Part shown: piece after piece, positions 29,601-41,255 of the stretch
Position numbering within the stretch: the first letter of the stretch is position 1
Layout of the letters: every line of letters begins with the position of its first letter
Assembly (NCBI GenBank): GCA_013398175.1
Contig: VZRZ01004912.1
Coordinates: 773,881 to 837,880 of the forward strand
Reading direction: 5' to 3'
DNA from: Climacteris rufus
Taxonomy: Eukaryota; Chordata; Aves; Passeriformes; Climacteridae
Length of the DNA: 64,000 nt
Program-made: the position numbers and the translations under genes
The notes under the pieces: model-generated
Told to the model about the DNA's origin: nothing
Seen by the model: only the letters and a program-made list of their open reading frames with translations
The model's database searches: none

Positions 29601-29835
29601 AAGACTGGTACCAGCATAACACAGAGCACAGAGTAGGAAAGGCTGCTCAACCACAGTCTCCTAACCATGACTCACTTTGTGACAGGCAACCACATAGAGA
29701 AAGCCACCAAGTACCCCAGACACCAACAGACCCTTCACTGGGAGCCACTGGAACAACGTCAGTCCTTTCTGGAAAAAATATCCCAAGTTTAAGTTTACAT
29801 ACAACACATTACATCTAAGTCTTCAGGGGATTTAA
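17691..29835. other. Intergenic, proximal 3' flank of PKDCC
   Basis: AT-rich DNA without a supportable gene; open frames are short and overlap on both strands. An old interspersed repeat lies at about 26216-26293. A CA-rich patch with ACGTGCACGTGC occurs near 28301-28341. The part nearest PKDCC (29290-29640) is less AT-rich but shows no coding exon that I can support. Confidence 0.55.
26216..26293. repeat. Ancient amniote interspersed repeat fragment
   Basis: The string 'GATTTACACTGGTAAAATC' and the end 'AAGATCAGATTCTGGC' resemble a family of old elements I associate with bird and turtle genomes, with a TTTACAC..GTAAA self-complementary core and a 'GATCAGAATCTGG' edge. It is strongly diverged. 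I do not assign a formal family name. Confidence 0.5.
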
Positions 29836-29838
29836 GCA

Positions 29839-29908
29839 TTTATTTGAAACACACACACACACACAAAATCAAGAATAAAAGAAATTTTATTTATCTTTTA
29901 TTTTTATT
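29839..29908 (-). terminator. PKDCC: PKDCC poly(A) signals
   Basis: On the minus strand, canonical AATAAA hexamers lie at 29903-29908, 29897-29902 and 29886-29891, followed within 25-40 bases by a GT repeat (the CA run at 29849-29865 on the plus strand). Closely spaced hexamers plus a GU-rich downstream element make a typical strong cleavage and polyadenylation region. Cleavage is expected at about 29868-29880. A further AATAAA at 29839-29844 could serve as a back-up. Confidence 0.65.
29849..29865. repeat. (CA)n microsatellite
   Basis: A short CA repeat of about eight units. Read on the minus strand it is a GT repeat placed where the GU-rich downstream element of the PKDCC poly(A) site is expected. 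Confidence 0.85.
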
Positions 29909-31049
29909 TTTTTACAAAAATAAACAATTTGAGAAACAAAAGCACATTTTTTTCCTGACTGTACAAACTACAAAACAGTATGACATTGGTCACTTTAGCT
30001 TTTACTTCATTGCTTTCACTGAAAGCAAATTTTCTAGACACACCCTGCCTTTAAGATGCATTTTATATAGAATTAAGGCTAGCATTCATTTAACATCATT
30101 AAGGTCATTTACTTCATTCACTCTAAGAATTAGCAAGCGATGCCTTAGAAAACCAAGGATCTGATGATAAAAAGTACAAATAACTGCAAGATAGTCATTA
30201 AATTAGTACTGTTCAACCAGCTGGACTGTTTTGCCAGTCTGTCAAAGATGTGGCTTCCTGAACAATTCAAACTGACTCAAAAAAAGTCTTAAGCATGGGC
30301 TTAATTGTAAGCATATGCTTAGGTCTATCCAGCAAAGCACTCGGCACTTGGGTAAGTCCCTGCCCTTTCAGTGGGACTATTCATATGCTTATGTGATTTG
30401 CTAGATCTACAAAATGGCTCTTTCAAATTAAAAATGAAACTTTATGATAACATTGGAAACAAAAATGAAAATTAGTTACAGTCTTGCAATTCTAAACATA
30501 CCCAATTCCTTCCGTTTGACAAATATGCCGGCAGTGCATATTCCACAGCTTTAACACAAATGCTGATTGTCCTCAGTAACGTTTGCTATGCAGCAGACAA
30601 ACTGATACGCTTCAGTTCCTCTGTTGTGATTGTACGTGCCCAAATAAATATCAGCGTGGAGGATACAGGCTTCCCAGAGAAATGATCAGCTTTCATCCCT
30701 GGACACACATGTACAGGTCAGAAATGTTATGCTAACCTTGGTTAGAAAAGCCAGAGCTGCCAGCTGATTTATAACCAAAATTATACTCTAACAGTGTATC
30801 ATATCCTGTGCTCTGCTTTGGGGTTTTTTTGTTTTGTTTTTAAGTCACATTTTCAAAATCTTGTTTTATTGCACATTCATCCTGGTCATGCAGGTTATTT
30901 CTTTAAAGTTTCCTTTAGCACTCTATAGATTAGAATGAGTAATAGTGCAATTATTTCTCCGGCCACAGCCATCTTCTACCTAACAGCTGCCTATATTTAT
31001 ACACAAACAGCTCTTATCACTCACATGTCAGACTGAGCCACTTTAGGTG
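29870..31049 (-). other. PKDCC: PKDCC 3' UTR
   Basis: About 1.18 kb of non-coding sequence lies between the stop codon (31052-31050) and the clustered AATAAA signals. No intron signal is needed to reach the poly(A) site, so this is the tail of the last exon. It contains a diverged old repeat at about 30280-30415 and a T-rich tract near 30822-30842. The 3' end is inferred from the signals only. Confidence 0.65.
30280..30415. repeat. Ancient interspersed repeat inside the 3' UTR
   Basis: The segment has a near-palindromic core TAAGCATATGCTTA and the phrase 'CCAGCAAAGCACTCGGCACT', with a second inverted part 'GGGACTATTCATATGCTTAT'. This layout matches an old element I know as common in turtle and bird genomes. 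The two arms could fold on each other in RNA. Confidence 0.55.
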
Positions 31050-31135
31050 TCAGTCTGTCACCTTCACATACGTTATCTTGTCAGGATCAGGCACAATATG
31101 ATTTGAGGCCATCTTGAAGAAGACAAGCTGCCGAC
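31050..31135 (-). CDS. PKDCC: PKDCC exon 7 (C-terminus)
   Basis: The last coding exon completes a split glycine codon (G|GT) and then encodes 27 residues beginning RQLVFFK and ending KVTD, followed by TGA. The acceptor is TGCAG, directly before the exon. RQLVFFK and the PDP..TYVK pattern match the end of vertebrate PKDCC. From memory the last residues differ from human (KASG) and the segment after FFK is variable. Residues RQLVFFK appear to form the final strand of the cysteine-containing C-terminal module begun in exon 6. The 3' UTR continues directly from this exon. Confidence 0.93.
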
Positions 31136-32693
31136 CTGCATTGAATAGGAAAGGAGGGGAAGGGAAAAATATTTAGAAGTGATGTACAAAAGGTTGCCTA
31201 CTTTAAAATATTGACATGTCAAATTCTACTTCAACCTATACATTCCTCAGGCCATGTGAGATTGAATTCTCTCTTAACTTCAGCTGGTAGAAACCTGAAA
31301 TGTTTTTGTCTAAAGTGACACCAAATTTCCCCTGGTTTCAGTATGTTTACTCTTACCTAATTATGGTCAAGATAGAGCTTTGCACAGCTAACAGTAAATG
31401 AAGGAAAGGTCTAAAGATTTTAATACAAAGTCCATGTGATCTTTAAAAAAGTATTTTAAGACTCCCACTGATGAAAACAGGCTTGAGTTCAGGGCTTAAA
31501 TGAAGGACATTTTTTTGATTGCACAGGAGCAGAATCATATTTGCACACTTGAATCTTTACAAAACTGATCAGTGCAATATATACTAAACATGACTTTCTC
31601 TGAAACGGCTCTTGCTGATCACTTTGTAGCCCTGGGCTTTAAACAAGCTGGAACAAGGTTTCTACTCCTCACAGAAAAAGCAGCAGTAAGTGACAATAGC
31701 CTGGGTAGCGTAAGGCACCTGCCACACATGTATCTGAAGCCAGTGAGGGCTGAATTTGGCAAGGTCTTTTTGTTTATTATTTGTGGAAGCCACAGCACAG
31801 TTCTTCTATTTCCTCCTACTTACTGACCTGGCACCTTACTCAAATCTCTGCCTCCCAATGAGCTCCTGCTGCCTCACGGCCCTGCAAAATCACTGCCTTT
31901 CCTTGCAGCAAAGACCACAGAGATACTCTCTATATCTGTTCTACTTCTGCCTCACCTCTCTAAACTTCAGAAGATCAAATGCTATTTACTCCCATGCTGC
32001 CTCTCTAGGGGACTCCCATAACACTATCTTCTTTAAAAGTATCACATGGCAAATGCGATGCCTCAACCACTGAGTAAATTTTCAAGTTGCAAGTTTCAGG
32101 GGCTCAAGCACTCATGCATCAGGAACAATATGGCAAAGGAAATGATAAATAAGACTAGAAATATTGCTACTAAGTCCTATTTGCTTTTACTATTGTAACC
32201 TGAGACAGGAGCTGCTCTAAACTTCCTATGAATTTCCCTGTGCCAGAAGAAATACCTTTTCAGTATATTAATTAACTTCAATATTTCGACTACAGATAGT
32301 CTGACATGATGACCTAGTAGTCCTCGGTTAGCCACAGGCAAGGTTAATAGAAACTAGTTTTTTCTTGGTTCCATGGAAGTGTCTGTTCACACCTCCCAGA
32401 AGCACAAAAATGCAAAAAAATAACATTTCAGATCCTGTGGTTGGTAACCTAGTGTCCATGTGCTTAGCCTTCTGTTGAGTCTGTCTGTAGGTTTCTGCTC
32501 CCCTGACAGCTGGCAAAGACAAGCCTCACCAAAAATGAAGCTTCCCCAGCTGAACCTTCAGAAATAACCTAATTTCTAGATGCTGCTGGTGTATCCCACA
32601 GCCCAGTACCACACACTTCTCAAGCTGTATCAAAACAGTGAGAGCAGCCAGAATAGATGACTCAGTTGCTGCTTCCAGGCAGCCAGGACCTAC
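31136..32693 (-). other. PKDCC: PKDCC intron 6
   Basis: A phase 1 intron of 1558 bases, with donor ACAG|GTAGGT and acceptor TGCAG. It contains no coding frame or repeat that I recognise. Confidence 0.9.
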
Positions 32694-32867
32694 CTGTCCA
32701 AGTTGTCTGGTTAGTTAGGACAAAAGCTTTGCACTGGGAGTAGCTGTCACAAATATCAATGGCTTCGTTGACATCAAACACAGAGAGAAGGCAGCCCTTG
32801 TGATGGTAAGATGGCCAGCATCTGTAGTTCTCATCAGGAATAAAAGCTTCAGGCACCCGTCTGTACT
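32694..32867 (-). CDS. PKDCC: PKDCC exon 6 (C-terminal cysteine module)
   Basis: This 174-base exon starts in phase 1 (completing a glutamate codon) and ends in phase 1 before GTAGGT; the acceptor is TTTGCAG. It encodes 57 whole codons starting YRRVPEAF. The stretch YRCWPSYHH, then GCLLSVF, the run around AIDICDSYSQC and FVLTNQTTWTG are characteristic of PKDCC. Four cysteines are visible, and the sequon NQT could be N-glycosylated in the secretory pathway. The spacing C..C...A..C....C.AFV followed by GRQLVFFK in exon 7 resembles PAN/apple-type modules; that comparison is mine and untested. Compared with my recollection of human, conservation is high. Confidence 0.95.
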
Positions 32868-35800
32868 CTGCAAATCAGAGCAAAGCCATCGTTTTGAAAG
32901 GTCCAGTAAACTCGTTGTTTTTAACAGGCAAGGTTTATTAGAACAGCTTAGGAGCAGGATATATGATGGAAAAGCTGACGGGTTAGACTGTACCAGCCCT
33001 GGTTTACTCCCAAACGTGTTTATAGCTCTGCACCTTACTTTCCTTTCCTCCTTTCTTCTTCTCACCTTTTTCTCCAGAAAGCGTCTGTAAATAAACAGTC
33101 TGTGCACAAAACCCCTTCCCCTTCCCCACTGCGGAGGCAAGGCTTTGGTTTTATTAGGAGTTTTACAGGAAGAATGTCCCATTGAATAAACAGCATCCAC
33201 TTGAATGAACTGACTCACTGTCCTACTTCCCAACAGTGAGCAGGATTGTCAGGGTGAGACCTGATCAGGCGTTCCCAGCCCTCCCTCTCCCTCAGAAGAG
33301 CATGCTATTTTTCTCCAGCTTCTTTAGAGAAGGAAGAAAAGACAGGCTTTTAATTAAGCAAACTTTTTTTGCTTGCTCAGATTAGGACAAAAGAGGAGTC
33401 GCTTGATGGGTCTCTGAAGAGAAGGGGGGGGAAGTAGCAGGAACATGTCAGCATGGTCCTCGCCCAGCGCCTCCGCGCTGCCCCGCCGACTGCTCCTCTC
33501 CCTTGGCTGCCGTTCAGTCTCACTTGCCTTTATGAGCTGCCTCTTGTTCTCTGTTCACAGCTCCTCTCACTTTCCCAGCCACTAACGGAGGTTTCTCTAA
33601 TGAATGCATCAGCAAATTCAACTGATCATTTATAAACATTTCTATTTAGTGTCCAGACGCGCAAATTAATGGTTCCCTCCTGTCTCTCCTCCCCATGTCC
33701 TATTCAAAAAACTAAATACATTCTATATTTCTTCTAATTGTATCTATTATGGAAACCAGAGCTGCCTCCCCTGACTCACAGCCTATTCTTAAGTCACTTT
33801 GGTTCAGGCATTTTCTGCCTGGCTCTGCTGATTCAGCCTGCTAATATTTCATACAGTACATTGTACGAACACCACTGAGTCAAAGGCGAGTGTGTCTGCT
33901 ACTCCAAACTGTCAGTATTTCAACTGGGAAAAGAAGTACACATTTACAAGTGCTCGTTCTCACCACACAGTCTGAAATAGTGGGAAACAAATGTAGTAAA
34001 TCCATTCTATTTTAAGCCTTGGCTCATTAAAAGTATCATAAGAAACATTCCCAAACAAGAAGCAAAATCAGAGCTGATCATGTCCCAGTTAAATCAAAAG
34101 CAAAAATGTTTTCTTAATTCAGAAAATGCAGATTCATCCAGAAGAAGAAAAAAACCATCAAAATGTAGTTCCACATTATGAATGGCAGTTTCTCCATCAA
34201 AAATATGTATGCATTTCTTCTGAAAAAAAGGTAGGAGATAAATCAAACTGTTACTGGCTGGATAGGTGAAGTCCCTTTTTTCCCAGTTTCTGTATCAACT
34301 GTAGTGTAACAATAATTGAACATAACAGAATATTCTCTTATCTTCATATGGCAACTGCTGAGTATTGATTTGTACCTCTCAGCCAAGGTCAGTAAAATGA
34401 TATGCACAAATTAAAAGCAAAAAAATTGATTCCCTGTAGTTCACACCACATGTAACCATTTGTATCAGCATATATGCCATGTTGATCCATGTGGATATGA
34501 AATGTGACTATTCACAGCTCCTCTTTGCACACCACAGAATTGCCACCACATTTCACTGCACAAGCCCAATGCCACAGAGGGCACTCACAGAAGGATGGTC
34601 CTTACTGTGGCAGTAGCAGCAGATGAAGCACCTGCCTGATTCGCCATGCCAGCAAGGAGCACGTCCTGGCCCCTCTCGAGGGCACTTTTGGAGTCTGAGA
34701 TGCTCCAGGCTGGGGCTGGGAGAAAGCTGCAGCATCCCTCAGCACACCATCAGGGCACTGAGCACAGCAGCCCTAGATCACATCAAGTATTTTTGTTCAT
34801 GCAAGGGAAAAGCCTCTTGAAGACCCTTATTTTGAATTACCATCCAATATTAAACTCCCCTGAGCACAGATACGCTTCTCAATAGGCCTATAGCGCTTCC
34901 TTTCTTCTCAGCACTGCTCCCAATACAGCTGTCAGGGGTTAGGCTCTTGGCTGACGCGAACTGGCTTCAAAAGAGCAGCAGTGATTTACGTGACTTGAGG
35001 CCCTGTCAGAGGTAGGAGATAAAGTTCTCCCTTTCCATTGACTTTTTCAAGGTGACCAAGCCTGGTAAATCATTTGGGCAGCTTAGACACATTAATCAAC
35101 GGAGCTGGGCCAGCAGTAACTGCAATAGCGATGGCAAGGTCCCAGTTTGCATGTGCAAGCGAGGCTGGAAGACAGGCATGCCAGGGTGGTCTCACCATGC
35201 AGCAGATCCTTGTGGCTGTCCCTACTCTCCTCGCTGCTCCCTGCCAGATCAGACACTCATTCCAACACCAACCAAGTGCTGGTCTAAGAAAACTGCATTT
35301 CTCTTCAAAACTCACTCTGTCTCCAGCAGAGCAAGGTAGCTGCCTTGCCCATTTGCACGGTGAAGGCAAGTATTCCTGGAATCCCTTGCTTGCCCAGTGT
35401 CGATTTAGGGAGCTGACCCTTTAGCCTTTATTTGTACAAGTTGTGAAGAAATGCACTCCTCTCACATGAACTAGAAGGACTCTCCTGAAGAATGCTCCTC
35501 CATTGAGATGTGTCCCAGCAATGACATTAGGTCCAGACCTCAGGAGAGCTGGGCTTCCCCTACACCTTTAAATTGTCATCTTGGACACCTCAGTGCAGTT
35601 ACTCAATTAAGCAATACCTCAATGGTTTAAAGACAGCTCCACCTCAAGTTTTTGTCCTGCCAAGACCTGAAACTTGCTTAAATGGAGTCCTTGGAATTTG
35701 AAGGCTCACAGCAGTAAATCACATCATAAAAAGGTCAAAGTTCTGGTCGATTTCCAGACTAATGGTGTTTAAAACCAATAAATGCTTGCCTAATACTATA

Positions 35801-37064
35801 AATGCAGCCATAAATTTACACTTTTGCGTACATACGCATAGCTTGACACAGAGTACATAAAGTCTATCAAGGTAATGGCAAGGAACAGATCAGAGAAATG
35901 CAAGGCATTCCTACTGGTGTCAACAGAAAAAGAAACCTTTCCTCCATCTACTAATTTTTTGAGGATTGATGCAAATAAATGCAAAGCAGTAAGCCTGATC
36001 TTGATGTCACTTACAATGCACTTACTCCAGTTTAACACATAGGAGCTAATACAGAAGCTCACAATTACACAAATAAATCCTACTATGAAACATTTCTCTG
36101 TCCTGTACACATTTTGGAACTTCAAAGTATCTTGCTATGATGAATCCGAGCAATCCTCAAAAGTTTTGGTTTGTGGTATTCTTGTAAGTTTTAATATATT
36201 TTTACAAGTTTTTTGCAATTGATCAAAATACACTGCTTTGATCAGGCCAAAATCGTCTTAGAAGTTTCTTAGCCTGCTAACAACATCCCCATGATAGCCA
36301 CAGTGATACTGAAACCAAGATCCCTTACTTCTTGTGACAAGTGATAGAAGCATCTTTAAAAGCAATCTGCAGCATCACTGACCAGTGCAACAGCTATAAA
36401 AGAGCTTCCTATTCTAACCCTTTCACATCAAAAATCACCTGCATTGTCCCAAAGCTGACTACAATTTGTAAACATACTCATTTTCACTGTACTAGACTGA
36501 ATCATATAAAGAACTCCACAAGCATATAATAAACTATGTGAAACCGCCTGTGGTTTCCCCCTTTTAGCCTGTCTGAATCACCCTAAATCTGACTTTAATC
36601 AGTCCTAATGACCGTTTATTTCAGCCACAGCAGCCAGACTGCCTTTTTACTACCAACTACAGCTACTTGTTGGAGATTTGCCCAGTTCTCTTATCACCTG
36701 CCAATACCCTGTGGGTCAATGACAGAGACGCAGCAATATTCATCCTTGAGAGAAAAATCATGCTGCTCCTTTTTCTCCTTCCTTTCTTTCCTCCAGTCTC
36801 AAGAGGAACACTGGCAGTCAACTCTGGAATTGCTTTTAATTGCTTTGCTTACAAGTAAGCAGCAAGAGCCTGATCGTGCCAATATCAGCAAAAAGTGGTA
36901 TTGAGCAGTGTTTTGCTCTACAAACAGTCCCCTTCGATTCCCAGGGTGCTTATGGAGAACAGTATCGGATCCAAAATAGAAAATAAGACACTGATGGTTT
37001 TAGTACATTTCATTTTGTGCTGAAATCTCCCTCATGTTTCAATAGCTCACATTTAAATGTGCTT

Positions 37065-37345
37065 CTGACAACGCGCCCTGCACAGCGCCCTGCACAGCTT
37101 GCTACGGAAAGTGACTTTCTGGTCTGCCTGAGAAAATGGGAGGGCGGGCGTGTCCCGAGGCCTCTGCTTTCAATCACTGCTGACACATCCCAACTGTCTG
37201 GAAAGACAGGCTGGCCTGGCAGGACCCGGGTCTGCCATCAGACCGGGAGAGAGCCCAGGGAGAGAGCCCTGCTCCTTCGTGAGCATCTCGGTCCTTCCGC
37301 TGCTTCCGCGCGCAGGCTGGGAGCGAAGGGAGTTGCACCTCTTTC
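37065..37345. promoter_or_regulatory. Small GC/CpG-rich island in intron 5
   Basis: CpGs cluster here (GGGCGGGCGTG near 37145, TTCCGCGCGCAGG near 37305), in contrast to flanking AT-rich intron. A 12-base unit GCGCCCTGCACA is tandemly duplicated at 37073-37096. This could be an internal promoter or enhancer, or just a base-composition spike; nothing more specific is visible. Confidence 0.3.
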
Positions 37346-38379
37346 CATGCACATCCGTTGTGCTGGCAGCAGAGCCATATTGCAATTGGTATGCAGGCTG
37401 TCACTGAAACACAAATAAGTAAGAAGAGGAACGACATGTTCCCTTACATTTTATTCCTGTTAATATGATACAGCTGGAGCATTTTTCCTGCCTCATGCCC
37501 CACGTCCCAGGGACACTCACTGGGCTGTGGAGATGCTCCACACCCAGAGCCACCTCTGTGGCACACACCAATTTACTGAAGGCAACAAGCCCAAAATGGT
37601 CCTGCAGATGCTTATACGTTGCATCTGGTCCACTCAGTCATAAAAACAATTATGCTAACAATGGACAAGCCAAAAGTTGTCTAGGGTCACGTGTGTGGGG
37701 AATTTAAACTTGAAGACAGGATTTATAAAAGACACTCAGAGATTTCTTTAGTGTTCTGGAAACAAACTGAGGACCTCAGCAGAAAGTATTTCGCTGTGCA
37801 CTGCCAAATTGGACATGGAGAAGTTTAGCAACAGCAGAACACGTTGCTCAGGGAACCAGGCATATGGTTTGCACCCTAACCCTGTGAGCAACAATCAACT
37901 GGTCACTGCACAGCTGCACAGACCCACGGCACTTCCAGTGCCACAGGGGTTCAAACAAACCTGCTCCTGTATTCCTAGGAGTGTGTGATGTGAGGGCCCT
38001 CCGTGCAAGGCAGGGTGTAAAGGGAGACTTTCCGCCCGTGCGTGCAGCCCTGTGCACCTTTCCCCCTCAGCCTTGGGGTTGCTGGGAAAGGGACACCAAA
38101 GGCACATGTACAAAAATAATTTAAAAATATATAAGATTAATAAGATTTATTATAATATATTAATATAATTATATACATTAATATAATTATAGAGCAGGAA
38201 TATGGTCTGCAGTTTGCTCCTGATTTCAATAATTCTTCGGGTGGATTGACAATTTCCTAAGCAGGTTGCTATAGTGACCCTGCAGAACATTTTTTTCAAA
38301 ACACTGTTGTACTGTAAATATTTACATACAGCATAATCCTGCCAAATTGTCTTGAGACAAAGGAAAACACAACGTGTCT

Positions 38380-38830
38380 TTGCTTTATGTCCAGTCTTCC
38401 AGCTTTTTTAGCTTTGAGGATGTACTTTCAGCTAACGACAGCAGCTAATTACACCTTTCTGTGGGCTTGCACACCCCCAGACCTAATAATGGGTCATCTA
38501 TTAGCTTTAATGAATAACAAAGCTATCCGATTTACAAGTGTTAGCTGATTTCACGCATTTCTGAGTAAATTCTGCATTAACTGAAGGGCTGGGGCTTAGC
38601 TCAAGGGCCAGATATTCAGTTGTTCCAAATCACTGTCACTTGATTGAAGTAATAAAAATGTTGATACTGGGGCATGACTTTACTGATGAACATCAGTAGT
38701 ATTTTTTACAGTCTTCTTAATCTGGATAATTAATGGAATGATTTAATCATTTTTAGATAACACACGTCAGAAGAAATACATGGTTCCTGTTTTAATTCAC
38801 ATTCTTCTGGATTTCAGCAAGAGAGGCCAA
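38380..38830. promoter_or_regulatory. Candidate conserved non-coding element
   Basis: Repeat-free sequence with several homeodomain-type cores (GCTAATTACACC near 38445, TTAGCTTTAATGAATAACAA near 38502, TGATTGAAG near 38642) in a run without recognisable transposon sequence. This texture is typical of vertebrate developmental enhancers, but conservation cannot be judged from one sequence. Confidence 0.25.
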
Positions 38831-39838
38831 CAGCCAATAGAATATAAAAGTATTTGTTCCTGGTGTTGTTTTAAGTGCTGCAATGTTCCCATATCAACAT
38901 GAACAGCAGTGTGATTTATGGTTGCAGAATACATACACAGCTATCAAATGTCTCCCGCGCCTCTACTCTAAGATACTAAACCAAAGTCCAGAGCATAATA
39001 TAATTTACAGCACTATAAAATCTTTACAACTGAAGCACAGTGAAAGCTTAATATCCAAGACCTTCTGTAATATGACTATGTCATCTTGTTAAACTTTATT
39101 TATGGGAACACTAGGGCTGACAAAAACTTTCTTCGTGTCACTTCCCTACTGCTTATCAATATCACCTTTCTCACTTTGTGGTGTTCATAGGAGGAGGTCT
39201 TCCTTTCAAAAACATAAGTTCACGCAGACAACACACTGTTTCCTCAAAGTTAATGTTTTAGTTATGGCCTTAGATCACTTGCCCAAGATCATGATCTTGT
39301 TTTTCCCAGTATGAATTTACAATGCTCTATCCAAGGTGGTGCATAATTCCAACAATTTAAGACCTAAACCAAATTCTGAAGCACCACTACCTGAACCTTC
39401 TGTAGTTTCTTTTCAAAAACAAAACAAAACAAAACCTTACAATTCTTGGATCTGAATTCTCCTCTAGTTCTGCTTTTAGGATTTCAAAATAGATTGTACA
39501 CCAGAAAGTCCTTATTTTGTCACAAACCTTTAGATGACAGGAGACTGCCATCACAAATTTTTGTCACTTCTACTATCTGGGAGAACAAAAATCCTCTAAG
39601 TGGGTCACCTTGTGAGATTTCTATCAACTGGAGCAAAATGGATGCAAACTTGTGCCTCCCTGATCTTGGCACAAATTGGTGTATGAATGCAAAGCTGATT
39701 AACTCCGGTCTGGCCTGAGAACCAAATGATCATCTCTATTTTATCTTAACTTACCACTGGGTAAAAAACACTCTCCTTGAACTTTCACTATACTGCAGAG
39801 CAACACAGAAAAGATTTCATAAAATCCCGCAATATGAC

Positions 39839-39856
39839 TTTTTTTTTTTTTTTTTT
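39839..39856. repeat. poly(T) run
   Basis: Eighteen T in PKDCC intron 5. Read on the minus strand it is a poly(A) tract, possibly a degenerate retroposon tail; no body is recognised beside it. Confidence 0.85.
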
Positions 39857-41172
39857 CCCAAACTTGGCTAAAGCAGGACCTCAACTGAGAGCTTGGGAAA
39901 ATATCTGTTGTTCCTTTTCATCCCTGTCAACCCTTCTATTACCCATCAAGTTTCATACAAAATATTCGATCTACTCAGCTGTTCAGCCTTGGTTTGAGTG
40001 GTCAGGATGCCATTCCAGATGGGAACATCCTGCCAGTGGAAGAGATTGATTGCTGGGACACCACTCCCTCTCAGGACACCTGTCACCCTCTCCTGAAACT
40101 TCACTGTACCATGGGAGCATTTCTCATTCCACTAACTCTGAATTATTTCTAAGTAATAATTTCTAATTCTATAATCTCTGAAGTGAGAATATTAAAAATT
40201 AATCCCAGCATGGTGTAATATCAAATATCAGTCTGTGAGTCTATCTGTGGAGGAAAGAATATGTTTGGAACAAAAATTATATGTGTGGGTATGTGGGTGT
40301 ATTTTAACCCTCGTGATATAACTTCTTCATACTTTTCTGGCAAGGAAAGGGAGCCTTAAAATAGAAATATATCACAGCACCTTTTCTGTCTGGTTAAAGT
40401 AGCCTTAGAACAAACAAGAAACAGGCCTGCACACCTTAAAGGCGTGGCAGCTAATCCTGAGAACACATCTCACCTAAGTGTAATTTCCAGTAAGATCCCA
40501 GTCCCTCAGGCTTGCCCCTGGTTGAGAACATTTTCATATCAAGGAATTCAATATTACACTCGTGGTAATTAATGCAGATTATCCAAATATGTTACACAAA
40601 GTATCTACAGATTTTCACCATCTTTGCTCACGTATAAAGTGCCTAAGTCCATTAGCAGTGTCCTACAAATTAAAAGGGCTCCTTGCAGAGCAGGGCATTA
40701 CCAGCCATGAACATGGGTAGTGGACTCTGCATTATATTATGCAGGACTGTACAGAATTACATTAACACAAAAATGTGCAATTATTACAGTAAATAAATAT
40801 ACATGGAGCTCTGCTCCATAGCAGTGGAAACTTCCACTGTTACATTTACTACCGCTGCCCAAAGCCTCTCTCCTTGAGATTCTTTACAAACATGACAGAC
40901 CTCTAAAATTCAAAAACTTCACCTCATCCTGATACAGCAGATAGATCTGGAATCAACCAGCATCATAGAACAGCTTCAGCTCTCCGGGCACTTCCTCAAC
41001 AAAGGAGATGTTTGTACTATTGATTGTATTGCTGAAAATAATTTTGCTGTGTTGACAGGTATCACTCAGCACAGACTGTGATGGAAAGCTGAAAATTAGA
41101 AAGTTAAATGAACACCTGCAACAATTTTCCTGCCAATTTTACAACAAAATAAATATTGAATTATTCTGATAA

Positions 41173-41255
41173 GTGGGTCAAATTCATCCCCGGTATCATG
41201 GCCCTTTGAGGTTAACAGTGCTATGATGAGACTGAATTGAATTTGGCTCCTGTGT
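41173..41255. repeat. Ancient amniote repeat fragment
   Basis: 'GGGTCAAATTCATCCCCGGT' at one end and its approximate inverse 'GAATTGAATTTGGCTCC' at the other give an inverted-repeat layout seen in old elements of bird and turtle genomes. It is diverged. No family name is claimed. Confidence 0.45.

Noticed and set aside
32715..33233. 172-codon minus-strand frame overlapping PKDCC exon 6
   Set aside because: It reads exon 6 in a different frame from the conserved PKDCC protein and extends into intron 5.
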